NCBI GenBank assembly: GCA_051305935.1
Contig: JBPPMG010000310.1
Span: 1-7,402 of the forward strand
DNA from: JACPDH01 sp051305935
GTDB lineage: Bacteria > Acidobacteriota > Thermoanaerobaculia > Gp7-AA8
Direction of reading: 5' to 3'
Length of the DNA: 7,402 nucleotides
The stretch's first letter is position 1. The number at the start of each line of letters is the position of its first letter. Below are positions 1 to 6,214 of the stretch, one piece after another. Under the pieces are notes generated by a model, which was not told the origin of the DNA, searched no databases, and worked only from the letters and a program-made list of their open reading frames with translations. Made by a program: the position numbers and the translations under genes.

Positions 1-225
1 CTCGTCGCCGACGAGCCGACCGGAGACCTCGACGCCAGGAGCGCCGAGGAGATCCTTCAGCTTCTAGAAAGGCTGAACGGAGAGTTCGGGAAGACGATCG
101 TGATGGTCACGCACGATCCGAAGGCCGCTGCGCGGGCGCGCAGCACGCTCCACCTCGACAAGGGCGTGCTCGCCGAGCAGCCCGATCTGCTGGCGCACCA
201 TCATCCCCATCTGCCGGCCGACTGA
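1..225 (+). CDS. ABC transporter ATP-binding protein, C-terminal fragment (MacB/LolD type)
   Basis: This is the 3' end of an ABC ATPase whose start lies outside the window; 74 residues remain. The fragment opens inside the Walker B strand (LVADEP, with the catalytic Glu), continues into the D-loop (TGDLDARS) and ends with the H-loop switch histidine (VMVTHDP, near residue 40). The exact ADEPTGDLD signature is typical of the LolD/MacB/FtsE group, which powers exporters and lipoprotein or peptide release rather than uptake. The protein ends in a short histidine-rich tail (HHHPH) that is not part of the ATPase fold. The stop codon overlaps a GAGGA ribosome-binding site for the next gene, only 10 bases away, so the two are almost certainly co-transcribed and probably translationally coupled. 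It would hydrolyse ATP at the cytoplasmic face of the two permeases downstream. The substrate cannot be told from this fragment. Confidence 0.95.
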   Translation, partial: LVADEPTGDLDARSAEEILQLLERLNGEFGKTIVMVTHDPKAAARARSTLHLDKGVLAEQPDLLAHHHPHLPAD

Positions 226-228
226 GGA
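224..228 (+). promoter_or_regulatory. Ribosome-binding site for first permease
   Basis: GAGGA overlaps the TGA stop of the ATPase gene and lies 7 bases before the ATG at 236. It fixes that start and suggests translational coupling of the ATPase and permease. Confidence 0.7.
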
Positions 229-235
229 ACGATCG

Positions 236-1381
236 ATGCGCTTTCTTCCGCTCATCGTCAAAAACCTCTTCCGGAACCGTCTGCGGGTGACGCTGACGAT
301 CTTCCTGATGGCGTCGATCTTCTTCTTCGTCGCGACGCTGCTGTCGATCCTCGCGAACTTCGAGCAGGCGGAGAACTCCGGCGCGGGACAGAACCGTCTC
401 GGCATCCAGTCGTCGATCTCCCTCGGCGTTCTCCTGCCGCTGGCGCACGAGGAGAAGATCCGCCGGATCGACGGCGTCGAGGACGTCGCCAAGATGACGT
501 GGGTCGCCGCCTACTACCGCGATCAGAAGAATTTCTTCGCGAACTTCGCGATCGACCACGACAAGTTGGAGACGGTCTGGGACGACTACGCCGTGCCTCG
601 CGATCAAATGAACGCATTCAAGACCGATCGCCAGGGAGCCGTGATCGGCCCCGAGCTCGCGCGGCGCTTCGGCTGGAAGATCGGCGATCGGATCACGCTC
701 AAGGGGACGATCTTTCCGATGGATCCCGAGCTGACGATCCGCGCGATCTACCACCACAAGGTCGACACCTCGTCCCTCTTCTTCCGGTTTGACTACTTCA
801 ACGAGCAGTTGCAGCTCGATCGTGCGGGGATGTACTGGGTGAAGGTGAAGAACGCCGAAGACATGGCGGCCGTTGCCGACGCGATCGACAAAAACTTCGA
901 GAACTCCGACTACCCGACCGAGACGTTCACGGAGAAAGAGTTTCAGCAGCAGTTCCTCTCGATGATCGGCAACGTGAAGCTGCTCTTCACGAGCGTGAGC
1001 GCCTGCGCGATCTTCATGGTCGTGCTGCTCGCGGCGATCACGATGAGCATGTCGGCGCGAGAAAGAGTGACGGAGATCGCCGTGCTCAAGGCGCTCGGTT
1101 TCACGCGCAACGGAATCCTCGGGCTCATGCTGACCGAGTTCGTCATGCTTTCGCTGATCGGCGGGCTTGCCGGAACGGGCGGAGCTCGTCTCCTCTACGC
1201 GGCGACGAGCGAAGATCTCACGGCGCTCACGCAGGGCTTCCTGCTCAACTTTCACGTCAACGACCAGACATTCGCGATCTGCATGATCACCTCCGTCCTG
1301 GTCGGCGTGATCGCCGGCGGCATCCCCGCGCTCCGCTCGGCGAATCTGTCGGTGGTTGATGGATTGAGGAAGGTGGTTTGA
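236..1381 (+). CDS. ABC transporter permease, FtsX/MacB family (first of pair)
   Basis: A 381-residue inner-membrane permease. After a basic N-terminus (MRFLPLIVKNLFRNRLRV) comes TM1 (about residues 18-40). An extracytoplasmic domain of about 200 residues follows (about 41-245, MacB periplasmic-core type, with the GAVIGPELARRFGWKIGD segment typical of the fold). The C-terminal FtsX-type domain has TM2 (about 248-272), a cytoplasmic coupling segment (RERVTEIAVLKALGFTRNGIL, about 275-295), TM3 (about 296-320) and TM4 (about 345-366). The tail IPALRSANLSVVDGLRKV is the usual family ending. Family members act as mechanotransmission exporters, coupling cytoplasmic ATP hydrolysis to periplasmic movement. 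It follows the ATPase by 10 bases and is followed, after a repeat element, by a second permease, so a heteromeric exporter is the simplest reading. No membrane fusion protein is visible in the window; one may lie upstream. The substrate is unknown. The start is supported by the GAGGA site at 224-228. Confidence 0.93.
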   Translation: MRFLPLIVKNLFRNRLRVTLTIFLMASIFFFVATLLSILANFEQAENSGAGQNRLGIQSSISLGVLLPLAHEEKIRRIDGVEDVAKMTWVAAYYRDQKNFFANFAIDHDKLETVWDDYAVPRDQMNAFKTDRQGAVIGPELARRFGWKIGDRITLKGTIFPMDPELTIRAIYHHKVDTSSLFFRFDYFNEQLQLDRAGMYWVKVKNAEDMAAVADAIDKNFENSDYPTETFTEKEFQQQFLSMIGNVKLLFTSVSACAIFMVVLLAAITMSMSARERVTEIAVLKALGFTRNGILGLMLTEFVMLSLIGGLAGTGGARLLYAATSEDLTALTQGFLLNFHVNDQTFAICMITSVLVGVIAGGIPALRSANLSVVDGLRKVV

Positions 1382-1382
1382 G

Positions 1383-1559
1383 AATGCGGATTGCGGAATG
1401 CGGAATGCGGAATGGAGGACCGGGAGGCTTCGATGAGCTTCGCCCCGATTCGGACCAATCGCCTCCGCCGACGCAGGAGCAGGATGCAGGAAGGCCGAGT
1501 CGAACGGACGCGCCGACTGCCGCCTTTCATTCCGCATTCCGCATTCCGCAATCCGCATT
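1383..1559. repeat. Intergenic inverted-repeat element with GCGGAAT heptamer arms
   Basis: The gap between the permease genes is filled by an inverted repeat. The left arm (1383-1414) and right arm (1528-1559) are 32 bases each and perfectly reverse-complementary. Each arm is built of the heptamer GCGGAAT (three copies plus a GCGGATT variant). Because 3 x 7 = 21 bases, it reads as a seven-residue peptide repeat in spurious ORFs (NAECGMR on one strand, IPHSAFR on the other). The 113-base centre contains a second degenerate heptamer run, GCAGGAT-like, at 1473-1492. The element starts 1 base after the TGA of the first permease and ends 12 bases before the ATG of the second. It contains no transposase and shows no evident target-site duplication. 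In RNA the arms could form a 32-bp stem inside the operon transcript. From memory, similar heptamer arrays are scattered through Acidobacteriota and related metagenome genomes; the name and mechanism are uncertain. Confidence 0.9.
1473..1492 (+). repeat. Degenerate GCAGGAT heptamer run inside the element
   Basis: Three adjacent copies (GCAGGA, GCAGGAT, GCAGGAA) sit in the centre of the inverted-repeat element. The unit has the same length and base content style as the arm heptamer GCGGAAT, but with the A and G positions rearranged. This suggests that two related heptamer families are nested. Confidence 0.6.
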
Positions 1560-1571
1560 GGGGCTCGAGTG

Positions 1572-2735
1572 ATGGCTCTTCCCCTCAAATACAACCTCGG
1601 CAACCTCGCGGCTCGCAAGATGTCGAATGCGATGACGATCTTCGGGATCGGCATCGTCATCGCCGTCATGGTGTCGATGATGGCGCTCTACGCCGGGGTC
1701 GAGACGGCTCTCGTCTCGTCGGGGTCAGACGAAAATCTGATGGTGCTGCGTGAGGGGGCGCTCACAGAGGCGACGAGCTGGGTCGACAAGGAAAAGTTCC
1801 GGATCATCAGGGCGCTTCCGGGTATCGCCTCGGGCCCTAACGGAGCGCCGCTCGTTTCCCCCGAAGTCCTCATCCTCTTCAAGCTGGCAAAGAAGGACGA
1901 CCCCAAGGGCTCGAACGTCAATGTTCGCGGAGTGACGCCGGCGGCGTTTGCGATCAGGCCGCACATCCGGCTCGTCGAGGGCAGGATGTTCCGGCGCGGT
2001 GTCGCCGAGGTCATCGTCTCCCGTCGCGCGCAGCGGCGTTTCGTGGGAATCGAGCTCGGACAGACGTTTCGCGTCGGAACGGGGAGCTGGACGGTGGTCG
2101 GCGTCTTCGATGCGCAGGGCACGAGCTTCGATTCGGAGATCTGGACCGACGCAGACTATCTTGGCCTCGCCCAGAAGCGTGAGCGGGTGTCGACGGTGAT
2201 CGTGCGGCCGGAGAGCGCCCTCGCGGCAGCGGAGATCAAGCGTATCGTCGAGAGCGACAACCGCCTGAAGCTGAAGGTGAAGACCGAGAAGCTCTACTAC
2301 GACGAGCAGACCGCGGGTCTGATCGGCATCAAGATACTCGTGCAATTTGTCGCGTTCTTCATGGTGATCGGCGCGGCGCTCGGGACGATGAATGCGATGT
2401 TCTCCGCCGTCGACTCGCGGAAGCGCGAGCTCGCGACGCTGCGTGCGTTAGGCTTCCGGCGCCGGTCGATCCTGCTCGCGGTGGTCATCGAGTCGTCGCT
2501 CATCTCCCTGAGCGGCGGTCTCGTCGGGCTGCTGCTCGCGCTGCCGATCAACGGCATCTCGACCGGCACGACGAACTTCCAGACCTTCTCGGAGGTTGCC
2601 TTCAGTTTCCGGATTTCCTCCGAGGTGGTTCTGTTCGCGCTCGGGCTCTCGCTCTTCGCGGGCGTGATGGGCGGCCTGATCCCCGCGGTTCGCGCCGCGC
2701 GCCTTCCGATCACGACCGCGCTTCGAGAAGTCTAG
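1572..2735 (+). CDS. ABC transporter permease, FtsX/MacB family (second of pair)
   Basis: A 387-residue permease starting at the ATG at 1572. A GTG directly before it (1569) is an alternative that adds one residue. The start MALPLKYNLGNLAARK fits the family's short cytoplasmic N-terminus. TM1 spans about residues 20-42. The extracytoplasmic MacB-type core domain (about 43-250) contains the characteristic NVNVRGVTPAAF stretch near 117-127. TM2 is at about 251-274, followed by the coupling segment RKRELATLRALGFRRRSIL (about 283-301), TM3 (about 302-326) and TM4 (about 351-374). It ends IPAVRAARLPITTALREV. It differs clearly from the first permease in sequence, so this is an old pair of paralogues, not a recent tandem copy. 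The Shine-Dalgarno is weak (GGGG at 1560-1563, abutting the repeat element's right arm), so the element may affect its expression. Role: the partner half of the exporter driven by the upstream ATPase. Substrate unknown. Confidence 0.93.
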   Translation: MALPLKYNLGNLAARKMSNAMTIFGIGIVIAVMVSMMALYAGVETALVSSGSDENLMVLREGALTEATSWVDKEKFRIIRALPGIASGPNGAPLVSPEVLILFKLAKKDDPKGSNVNVRGVTPAAFAIRPHIRLVEGRMFRRGVAEVIVSRRAQRRFVGIELGQTFRVGTGSWTVVGVFDAQGTSFDSEIWTDADYLGLAQKRERVSTVIVRPESALAAAEIKRIVESDNRLKLKVKTEKLYYDEQTAGLIGIKILVQFVAFFMVIGAALGTMNAMFSAVDSRKRELATLRALGFRRRSILLAVVIESSLISLSGGLVGLLLALPINGISTGTTNFQTFSEVAFSFRISSEVVLFALGLSLFAGVMGGLIPAVRAARLPITTALREV

Positions 2736-2813
2736 CTCTCGGTGGCATTGCGTTAGGCAGATCAGGAGGGAGCCCGGATGCGGCGCGGCTTCCCCGCTTG
2801 CCGCCTGCGGGTA

Positions 2814-2927
2814 TGTGGCGCAGGCCCTCCAGCCGGCGCGCGGCGCGTCGCGCCGCCCTGTCGAGGCATCCGGCCGGAATTTTCAGGTCGCCATCGGCGA
2901 CGCGCAGGCAGGAGTGCCTGCGCCACA
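2814..2927. repeat. Palindromic BIME/MITE-like intergenic element between convergent genes
   Basis: Imperfect terminal inverted repeats at 2814-2840 and 2901-2927 match at 24 of 27 positions (outer sequence TGTGGCGCAGGC). Between them lie several smaller perfect dyads: a 6-bp stem with a 3-base loop at 2841-2855, CCGGCCGG near 2870-2877, and a 6-bp stem with an ATC loop at 2887-2901. The right arm itself folds into a 9-bp stem with a GGAG loop (2902-2923). The element fills most of the gap between two convergent genes and ends 2 bases before the stop codon of the minus-strand gene. It has no coding capacity. From memory, the core GGCAGGAGTGCCTGCGCCAC-type sequence recurs in many Acidobacteriota and Planctomycetes genomes. 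It may slow or end transcription from both sides, though no T-run follows any stem. Confidence 0.75.
2902..2923. terminator. Strong hairpin at convergent gene ends (possible bidirectional terminator)
   Basis: A perfect 9-bp GC-rich stem (GCGCAGGCA / TGCCTGCGC) with a four-base GGAG loop lies just past the stop codon of the minus-strand membrane protein gene (stop at 2930-2932), and about 165 bases past the stop of the second permease. No uridine run follows on either strand, so it is not a textbook intrinsic terminator. It could protect 3' ends or assist Rho-dependent ending. It belongs to the palindromic element around it. Confidence 0.35.
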
Positions 2928-2929
2928 CG

Positions 2930-3874
2930 CTACTTCCCCTTGCTCCAGTTCAAGTCGATCTTCGGCTCGAACGTCTCCTTCTGCGATTCCTGGAGCTCGT
3001 CGAGGCGCACGATCGCGGGTTTGCCTGCGTCGATCCGAACGGCGCGGCGGGGGAACTGGAGCAGCTCGAACCCGAAGAGCCAGACCGATGAAAAGACCAG
3101 GACCGTCGTGACGATCGGCCAGGTTGCCGCGGCCTCGCGCATCTGCACGTTGCTCAGGCGCTCGAACCGGTACTGGGGAACGTGCGAGACTGCCTCGAAG
3201 AACGTGGCTCCGATGACGACGAGCGAGGCGATCGCGCCGGCCGTCCAGCCATTGAGCTGCGAGAGCGTGGCGAGAATCGCGAACGGCAGCGGGATCCGAA
3301 ACAGCCAGAGGTAGAGACGCTTGCCCGGCGAGCCGAGGTCGAAGACGTTCGCGAGCACGCGCACGCAGCGGCGCTCGACGAGAATCAGGAGGATCACCAT
3401 CACGACCGCACAGCCGACGACGATCCCGAGCGCGGGGTTGAGCTCGAGCCGGGTGTAGAGGCGGAAGTCGTGGAACAGCTTCTGGTCGACGAGCGGAGCA
3501 AGCGTGCCGAAGGTGATGAGACTGCAGACGAACGTGTGCAGCGAGAGCCGGCCCGCCAGCTTCTGGGTCGTCGGGAAGAAGAAGACGAGGATGAGGCCGA
3601 CGACTACCGGAACCGCGATGGCGATTCCCGCGGCCCGCACCGCCTGGTCGACACGGAGCGGATAGAGTCCGCTGAACGGATCGGCGGCGAACGGAAAATA
3701 GAGGAGCAGGGGGAACTCGCTCCGTGTCTCGCGGGTGGCGAGAACGCGGAGCATCGAGACGATTCCACTGGAGATCAGCGCGCAGGCGATCGTCGAGAAG
3801 AGGCTCATCGAGACGAGTGCGAGCGCCGAAGGGCGTTCGCGGAATCGGTTGTCGTGCTCGCCGTAGACTCCCAT
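2930..3874 (-). CDS. Hypothetical polytopic membrane protein (about 7 TM helices)
   Basis: A 314-residue protein that I do not recognise. Hydrophobic segments lie at about 18-40, 82-102, 110-128, 149-167, 187-205, 212-231 and 252-271, giving about seven TM helices. Positive charge concentrates in the loops at 168-187 (ERRC...GKR) and 231-251 (YRFERL...MR). This suggests a cytoplasmic N-terminus and a C-terminal tail of about 43 residues outside (inference). The loop at 41-81 is aromatic and proline-rich (EFPLLLYFPFAADPF). I see no HExxH, Walker, DxD or other catalytic motif. The reading frame is clearly real: hydrophobic periodicity holds through the whole length, and base composition at third positions is as in its neighbours. 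The gene is divergent from the sensor phosphatase (231-bp gap) and convergent with the exporter operon. The ATG at 3874 is the first start that keeps TM1 intact. No clear Shine-Dalgarno or promoter is seen ahead of it. It could be a transporter, an enzyme anchor or a sensor; the sequence alone does not decide. Confidence 0.85.
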   Translation of the reverse strand: MGVYGEHDNRFRERPSALALVSMSLFSTIACALISSGIVSMLRVLATRETRSEFPLLLYFPFAADPFSGLYPLRVDQAVRAAGIAIAVPVVVGLILVFFFPTTQKLAGRLSLHTFVCSLITFGTLAPLVDQKLFHDFRLYTRLELNPALGIVVGCAVVMVILLILVERRCVRVLANVFDLGSPGKRLYLWLFRIPLPFAILATLSQLNGWTAGAIASLVVIGATFFEAVSHVPQYRFERLSNVQMREAAATWPIVTTVLVFSSVWLFGFELLQFPRRAVRIDAGKPAIVRLDELQESQKETFEPKIDLNWSKGK

Positions 3875-4105
3875 ACGTGCTCATCTTAGTCCCTGGCGTG
3901 CGTGGACCGAAGGGGTCCGTCACCGGTTGCCTGTGCCCGGATTGCGGGATCGGTGCGGGGCGGCTGAGGAGGGATGCGGCATACCGGGAACCCGCGGCGC
4001 GATTCCGCGTATAACCCTGCGGGACGCTGACAGCGGTCCCCGCTGCGGGTATGCTGAATTCCGGCTTTCCTTCAACGGCGGGCGTCCCGAGCATCCTGAC
4101 GAGCG
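3875..4105. other. Divergent intergenic region
   Basis: 231 bases separate the start codons of the minus-strand membrane protein and the plus-strand phosphatase. The part nearest the phosphatase holds a sigma70-like promoter (4027-4055). A 7-bp inverted pair, GCATACC (3979-3985) and GGTATGC (4048-4054), brackets the centre and overlaps the -10 box, so it could serve as distant operator halves; at this length it may be chance. A small 5-bp dyad, GGACC...GGTCC, lies near 3904-3918. I see no convincing promoter for the minus-strand gene and no small ORF with coding character. Confidence 0.6.
4027..4055 (+). promoter_or_regulatory. Predicted sigma70-type promoter of the sensor phosphatase
   Basis: CTGACA (4027-4032, one mismatch to TTGACA) and TATGCT (4050-4055, two mismatches to TATAAT) are separated by exactly 17 bases. 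A start near 4062 would leave a leader of about 45 bases before the ATG at 4106. The spacer carries a short perfect dyad, AGCGG-TCC-CCGCT (4032-4044), placed where a repressor or spacer-distorting activator could bind. The prediction rests on consensus match and position only. Confidence 0.45.
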
Positions 4106-6085
4106 ATGTCGAAACTGAAGAAGTCTCTCCTCCTGATCTGGCTCGCCGCGATCGTCGCGGTGATCCTCGAGTCGAAGGTCTCCCACCTGCTCGACGGCGC
4201 TGGGCGTTATCTTCCGGGGCTCGAGCTCGCTCAGGTCCTGACCTGGATCACGATCATCACGCTCGGGGTCTACTGGTTCTCGCTCTTCTTCCGGTATCTC
4301 CTCAGGAAGCTTTTCTGGCGCGTCGGGCGCAGGCTCCTGCTCAGCTACCTCTTCATCGGCGCACTCCCCTTCGTGATCTTCGCCGTGCTGCTGCTGGTCA
4401 TGGGCTACCTGATGGGAGGCGCCCTGAGTCGCGCGGCGGTGAGGAGCGAACGCCAGGCGACGCTCGTGAGGATGGATCGCTGGAACCTCGAGTATTCGCT
4501 CAGCGGAAGCATGCCGAAGGGCGAGGGGGACGGCGTCGAGGTATACGACTCCGCGAAGGGGAAGACCGAGACGCCCGACTGGCTCCTCAACCGTTCCTTC
4601 AGCGGCCTCGCGGCGCGTAGAGGCGACGCGATCTTCGTCTCGTCGCGCGTCTACGTGCTCGACGGCAAACCGAGGACGATCACGCTCGTGATGCCGATGG
4701 ACCGGCAGTGGGCAGCCGAGGTGAAGGAGCGCGCCGGATTCTCCGTCGCCAACTTCGTTTCGTGGAAGGATCCCGACGCCGACCGTGCGGGCGACACGCG
4801 GGGGGCGAGCATCGAGATCAACGGCGAGCGGCGCGAGTATCACTCGAATGCGGGAGAAGACGGCTTCGAGGAGTTCTTCACCAGCCAGTTCCGCTTCGGA
4901 GTGATCTTCTGGGGCGACCAGAGCGGCTCGCTGGTCGAGTGGGACAGCGGTGCGACCGACGAGGAAAAGACGGTCCTGACCGCGATCGCAAACCCGGTCT
5001 CCAACGTCCGCGACACCTACTTCGGAGGGCAGGAGTACTCGGGCATCCTCATCCGGGTGATCATCGGGATCGGCGCGACGATGTTCCTGATGTACGCCTT
5101 CGCCGCGCTCTTTGCGGGAATGCTGATCTTCTCGATCACGCGCGCCGTCAACCGAATCGAGAAGGGAACGAAGGCGGTCGAGCGGGGCGACTTCAGCTAC
5201 CGCATCCGGATGAACAAGCAGAGCCAGCTCGGCGAGATGGCGCAGTCGTTCGATCACATGACCGAATCGATCGCGAAACTTCTCCAACGCGTCGCGGAGC
5301 AGGAGCGGCTCCAGAGCGAGATCGACATCGCCGCGTCGATCCAGCGGAACCTGCTGCCGAAGGACGGCCCCACGCTCGCCGGCGTCAGCTTCGCCGCGCA
5401 CTTCGAGCCGAGCGCCGCAATCGGCGGCGACTACTACGACGTCTTCTCGCTCGATCGCGGCCGCCTCGCCGTCGCCATCGGCGACGTCTCGGGCCATGGG
5501 CTCTCCACCGGGCTCGTGATGGCGATGGTCAAGGCCGCGATGACGACGCTCGTCGAAGAGGGGACCGCGGAGGCGTCGCTCTTCCGCCGCCTCAACGACC
5601 TCGTCTTCCGCTCGACCGACAAGCGCGCCTTCATGACGCTCGGCTTCACGATCTTCGACGTCGACCGCCGCGCGGTGCGCCACACGAACGCCGGGCACAT
5701 CTATCCATATCTACTGCGCGAGGGCGAAGCGCCGTTCGCGATCGAAGCGCCATCGCTGCCGCTCGGCGTCCGCGCCGACATCGAGCCGGAGACCGCGGAG
5801 ATCGAGCTCAGGGAAGGCGACACGTTCGTCTATCTGTCCGATGGGATCATCGAGGCGCAGAGCGAAGACCGCGAGCCCTACGGATTCGAGGCGCTGGAGG
5901 CGTTGCTCGCCGCGCACGCCCGGAACTCGCCCGCCGAGATCCAGGAAGCGATCCTCGCTGCGATCGCGCGCCATGCAGGCGACCGCTGCGCCGACGACGA
6001 TCGCACGGTGATGGTCCTCCGGTTCGACCAGATCGAGGCGCTCCACACGCGCGCCGAGCTGATGGGCGAAGCGGTAGTCTCATAG
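4106..6085 (+). CDS. Membrane sensor PP2C-type serine phosphatase with HAMP domain (RsbU/SpoIIE family)
   Basis: A 659-residue sensor phosphatase. The N-terminal half has TM helices at about 7-21, 43-62 and 77-103. A periplasmic domain of about 210 residues (104-312) that I cannot assign follows, then TM4 at about 313-343. Next come a HAMP relay (about 344-392, with ITRAVNRIEKGTKAVERGDF) and a short helical linker (about 393-415, ending in the IAASIQRNLLP motif that precedes these phosphatases). The SpoIIE/PP2C catalytic domain runs from about 425 to 640. Metal-binding and catalytic motifs are all present: GGDYYDV (440-446), GDVSGHG (459-465), TNAGH (527-531), LSDGIIEA (577-584) and DDRTVMVL (631-638), so it should be active. 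Family members dephosphorylate serine or threonine on STAS anti-anti-sigma proteins in partner-switching pathways. This one would couple an envelope signal to that switch. No STAS, anti-sigma kinase or sigma gene lies in the window, so its partners are encoded elsewhere. It appears to be monocistronic with its own promoter (4027-4055). The Shine-Dalgarno is weak (GACGAG before the ATG at 4106), but this start gives an intact basic N-terminus and TM1. Confidence 0.95.
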   Translation: MSKLKKSLLLIWLAAIVAVILESKVSHLLDGAGRYLPGLELAQVLTWITIITLGVYWFSLFFRYLLRKLFWRVGRRLLLSYLFIGALPFVIFAVLLLVMGYLMGGALSRAAVRSERQATLVRMDRWNLEYSLSGSMPKGEGDGVEVYDSAKGKTETPDWLLNRSFSGLAARRGDAIFVSSRVYVLDGKPRTITLVMPMDRQWAAEVKERAGFSVANFVSWKDPDADRAGDTRGASIEINGERREYHSNAGEDGFEEFFTSQFRFGVIFWGDQSGSLVEWDSGATDEEKTVLTAIANPVSNVRDTYFGGQEYSGILIRVIIGIGATMFLMYAFAALFAGMLIFSITRAVNRIEKGTKAVERGDFSYRIRMNKQSQLGEMAQSFDHMTESIAKLLQRVAEQERLQSEIDIAASIQRNLLPKDGPTLAGVSFAAHFEPSAAIGGDYYDVFSLDRGRLAVAIGDVSGHGLSTGLVMAMVKAAMTTLVEEGTAEASLFRRLNDLVFRSTDKRAFMTLGFTIFDVDRRAVRHTNAGHIYPYLLREGEAPFAIEAPSLPLGVRADIEPETAEIELREGDTFVYLSDGIIEAQSEDREPYGFEALEALLAAHARNSPAEIQEAILAAIARHAGDRCADDDRTVMVLRFDQIEALHTRAELMGEAVVS

Positions 6086-6214
6086 CACGACAAACCGCAC
6101 CCCGGTCCCTCTCGCCGCGGCGGCCACGATGTCCTGGTTTCAGCTCCTGCGCCCGCATTTCGATGCTGCGCGTCCAGCCCTCGCTGGTCCTCTTCGGAGT
6201 TCGCGTCGCGAGGG

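Noticed and set aside
1383..1559. A CRISPR array
   Set aside because: The repeat units are directly adjacent heptamers arranged as one inverted pair, without regular unique spacers, and no cas gene is present.
107..1669. A 520-codon minus-strand open frame across the first permease and the repeat element
   Set aside because: It runs through the heptamer inverted repeat (giving IPHSAFR/NAECGMR peptide repeats) and is antisense to a clear permease. Its composition is typical of an antisense frame.
1378..1753. Small plus-strand ORFs inside the inverted-repeat element
   Set aside because: They only translate the heptamer repeats and run out of frame into the second permease. No ribosome-binding site or coding signature is seen.
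2751..2757. GTTAGGC, which fits the integron attC core GTTRRRY
   Set aside because: No matching RYYYAAC partner or attC-type stem is found in the intergenic region. The same octamer CGTTAGGC also occurs inside two coding genes (near 2449 and 7167), so it is not an integron site.
2902..2923. A textbook intrinsic terminator
   Set aside because: The 9-bp stem is strong but no T-run follows on either strand, so it is listed only as a possible terminator within a repeat element.
2805..4053. An 11-base direct match CTGCGGGTATG at 2805-2815 and 4043-4053
   Set aside because: Matches of this length are expected several times by chance in a GC-rich window of this size, and the flanks do not match.
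3920..5698. A 592-codon minus-strand open frame opposite the sensor phosphatase
   Set aside because: It is antisense to a gene with a complete set of family motifs. Its translation is Arg/Asp/Glu/His-rich and low in hydrophobic periodicity, which is the usual mirror of a GC-rich coding strand.
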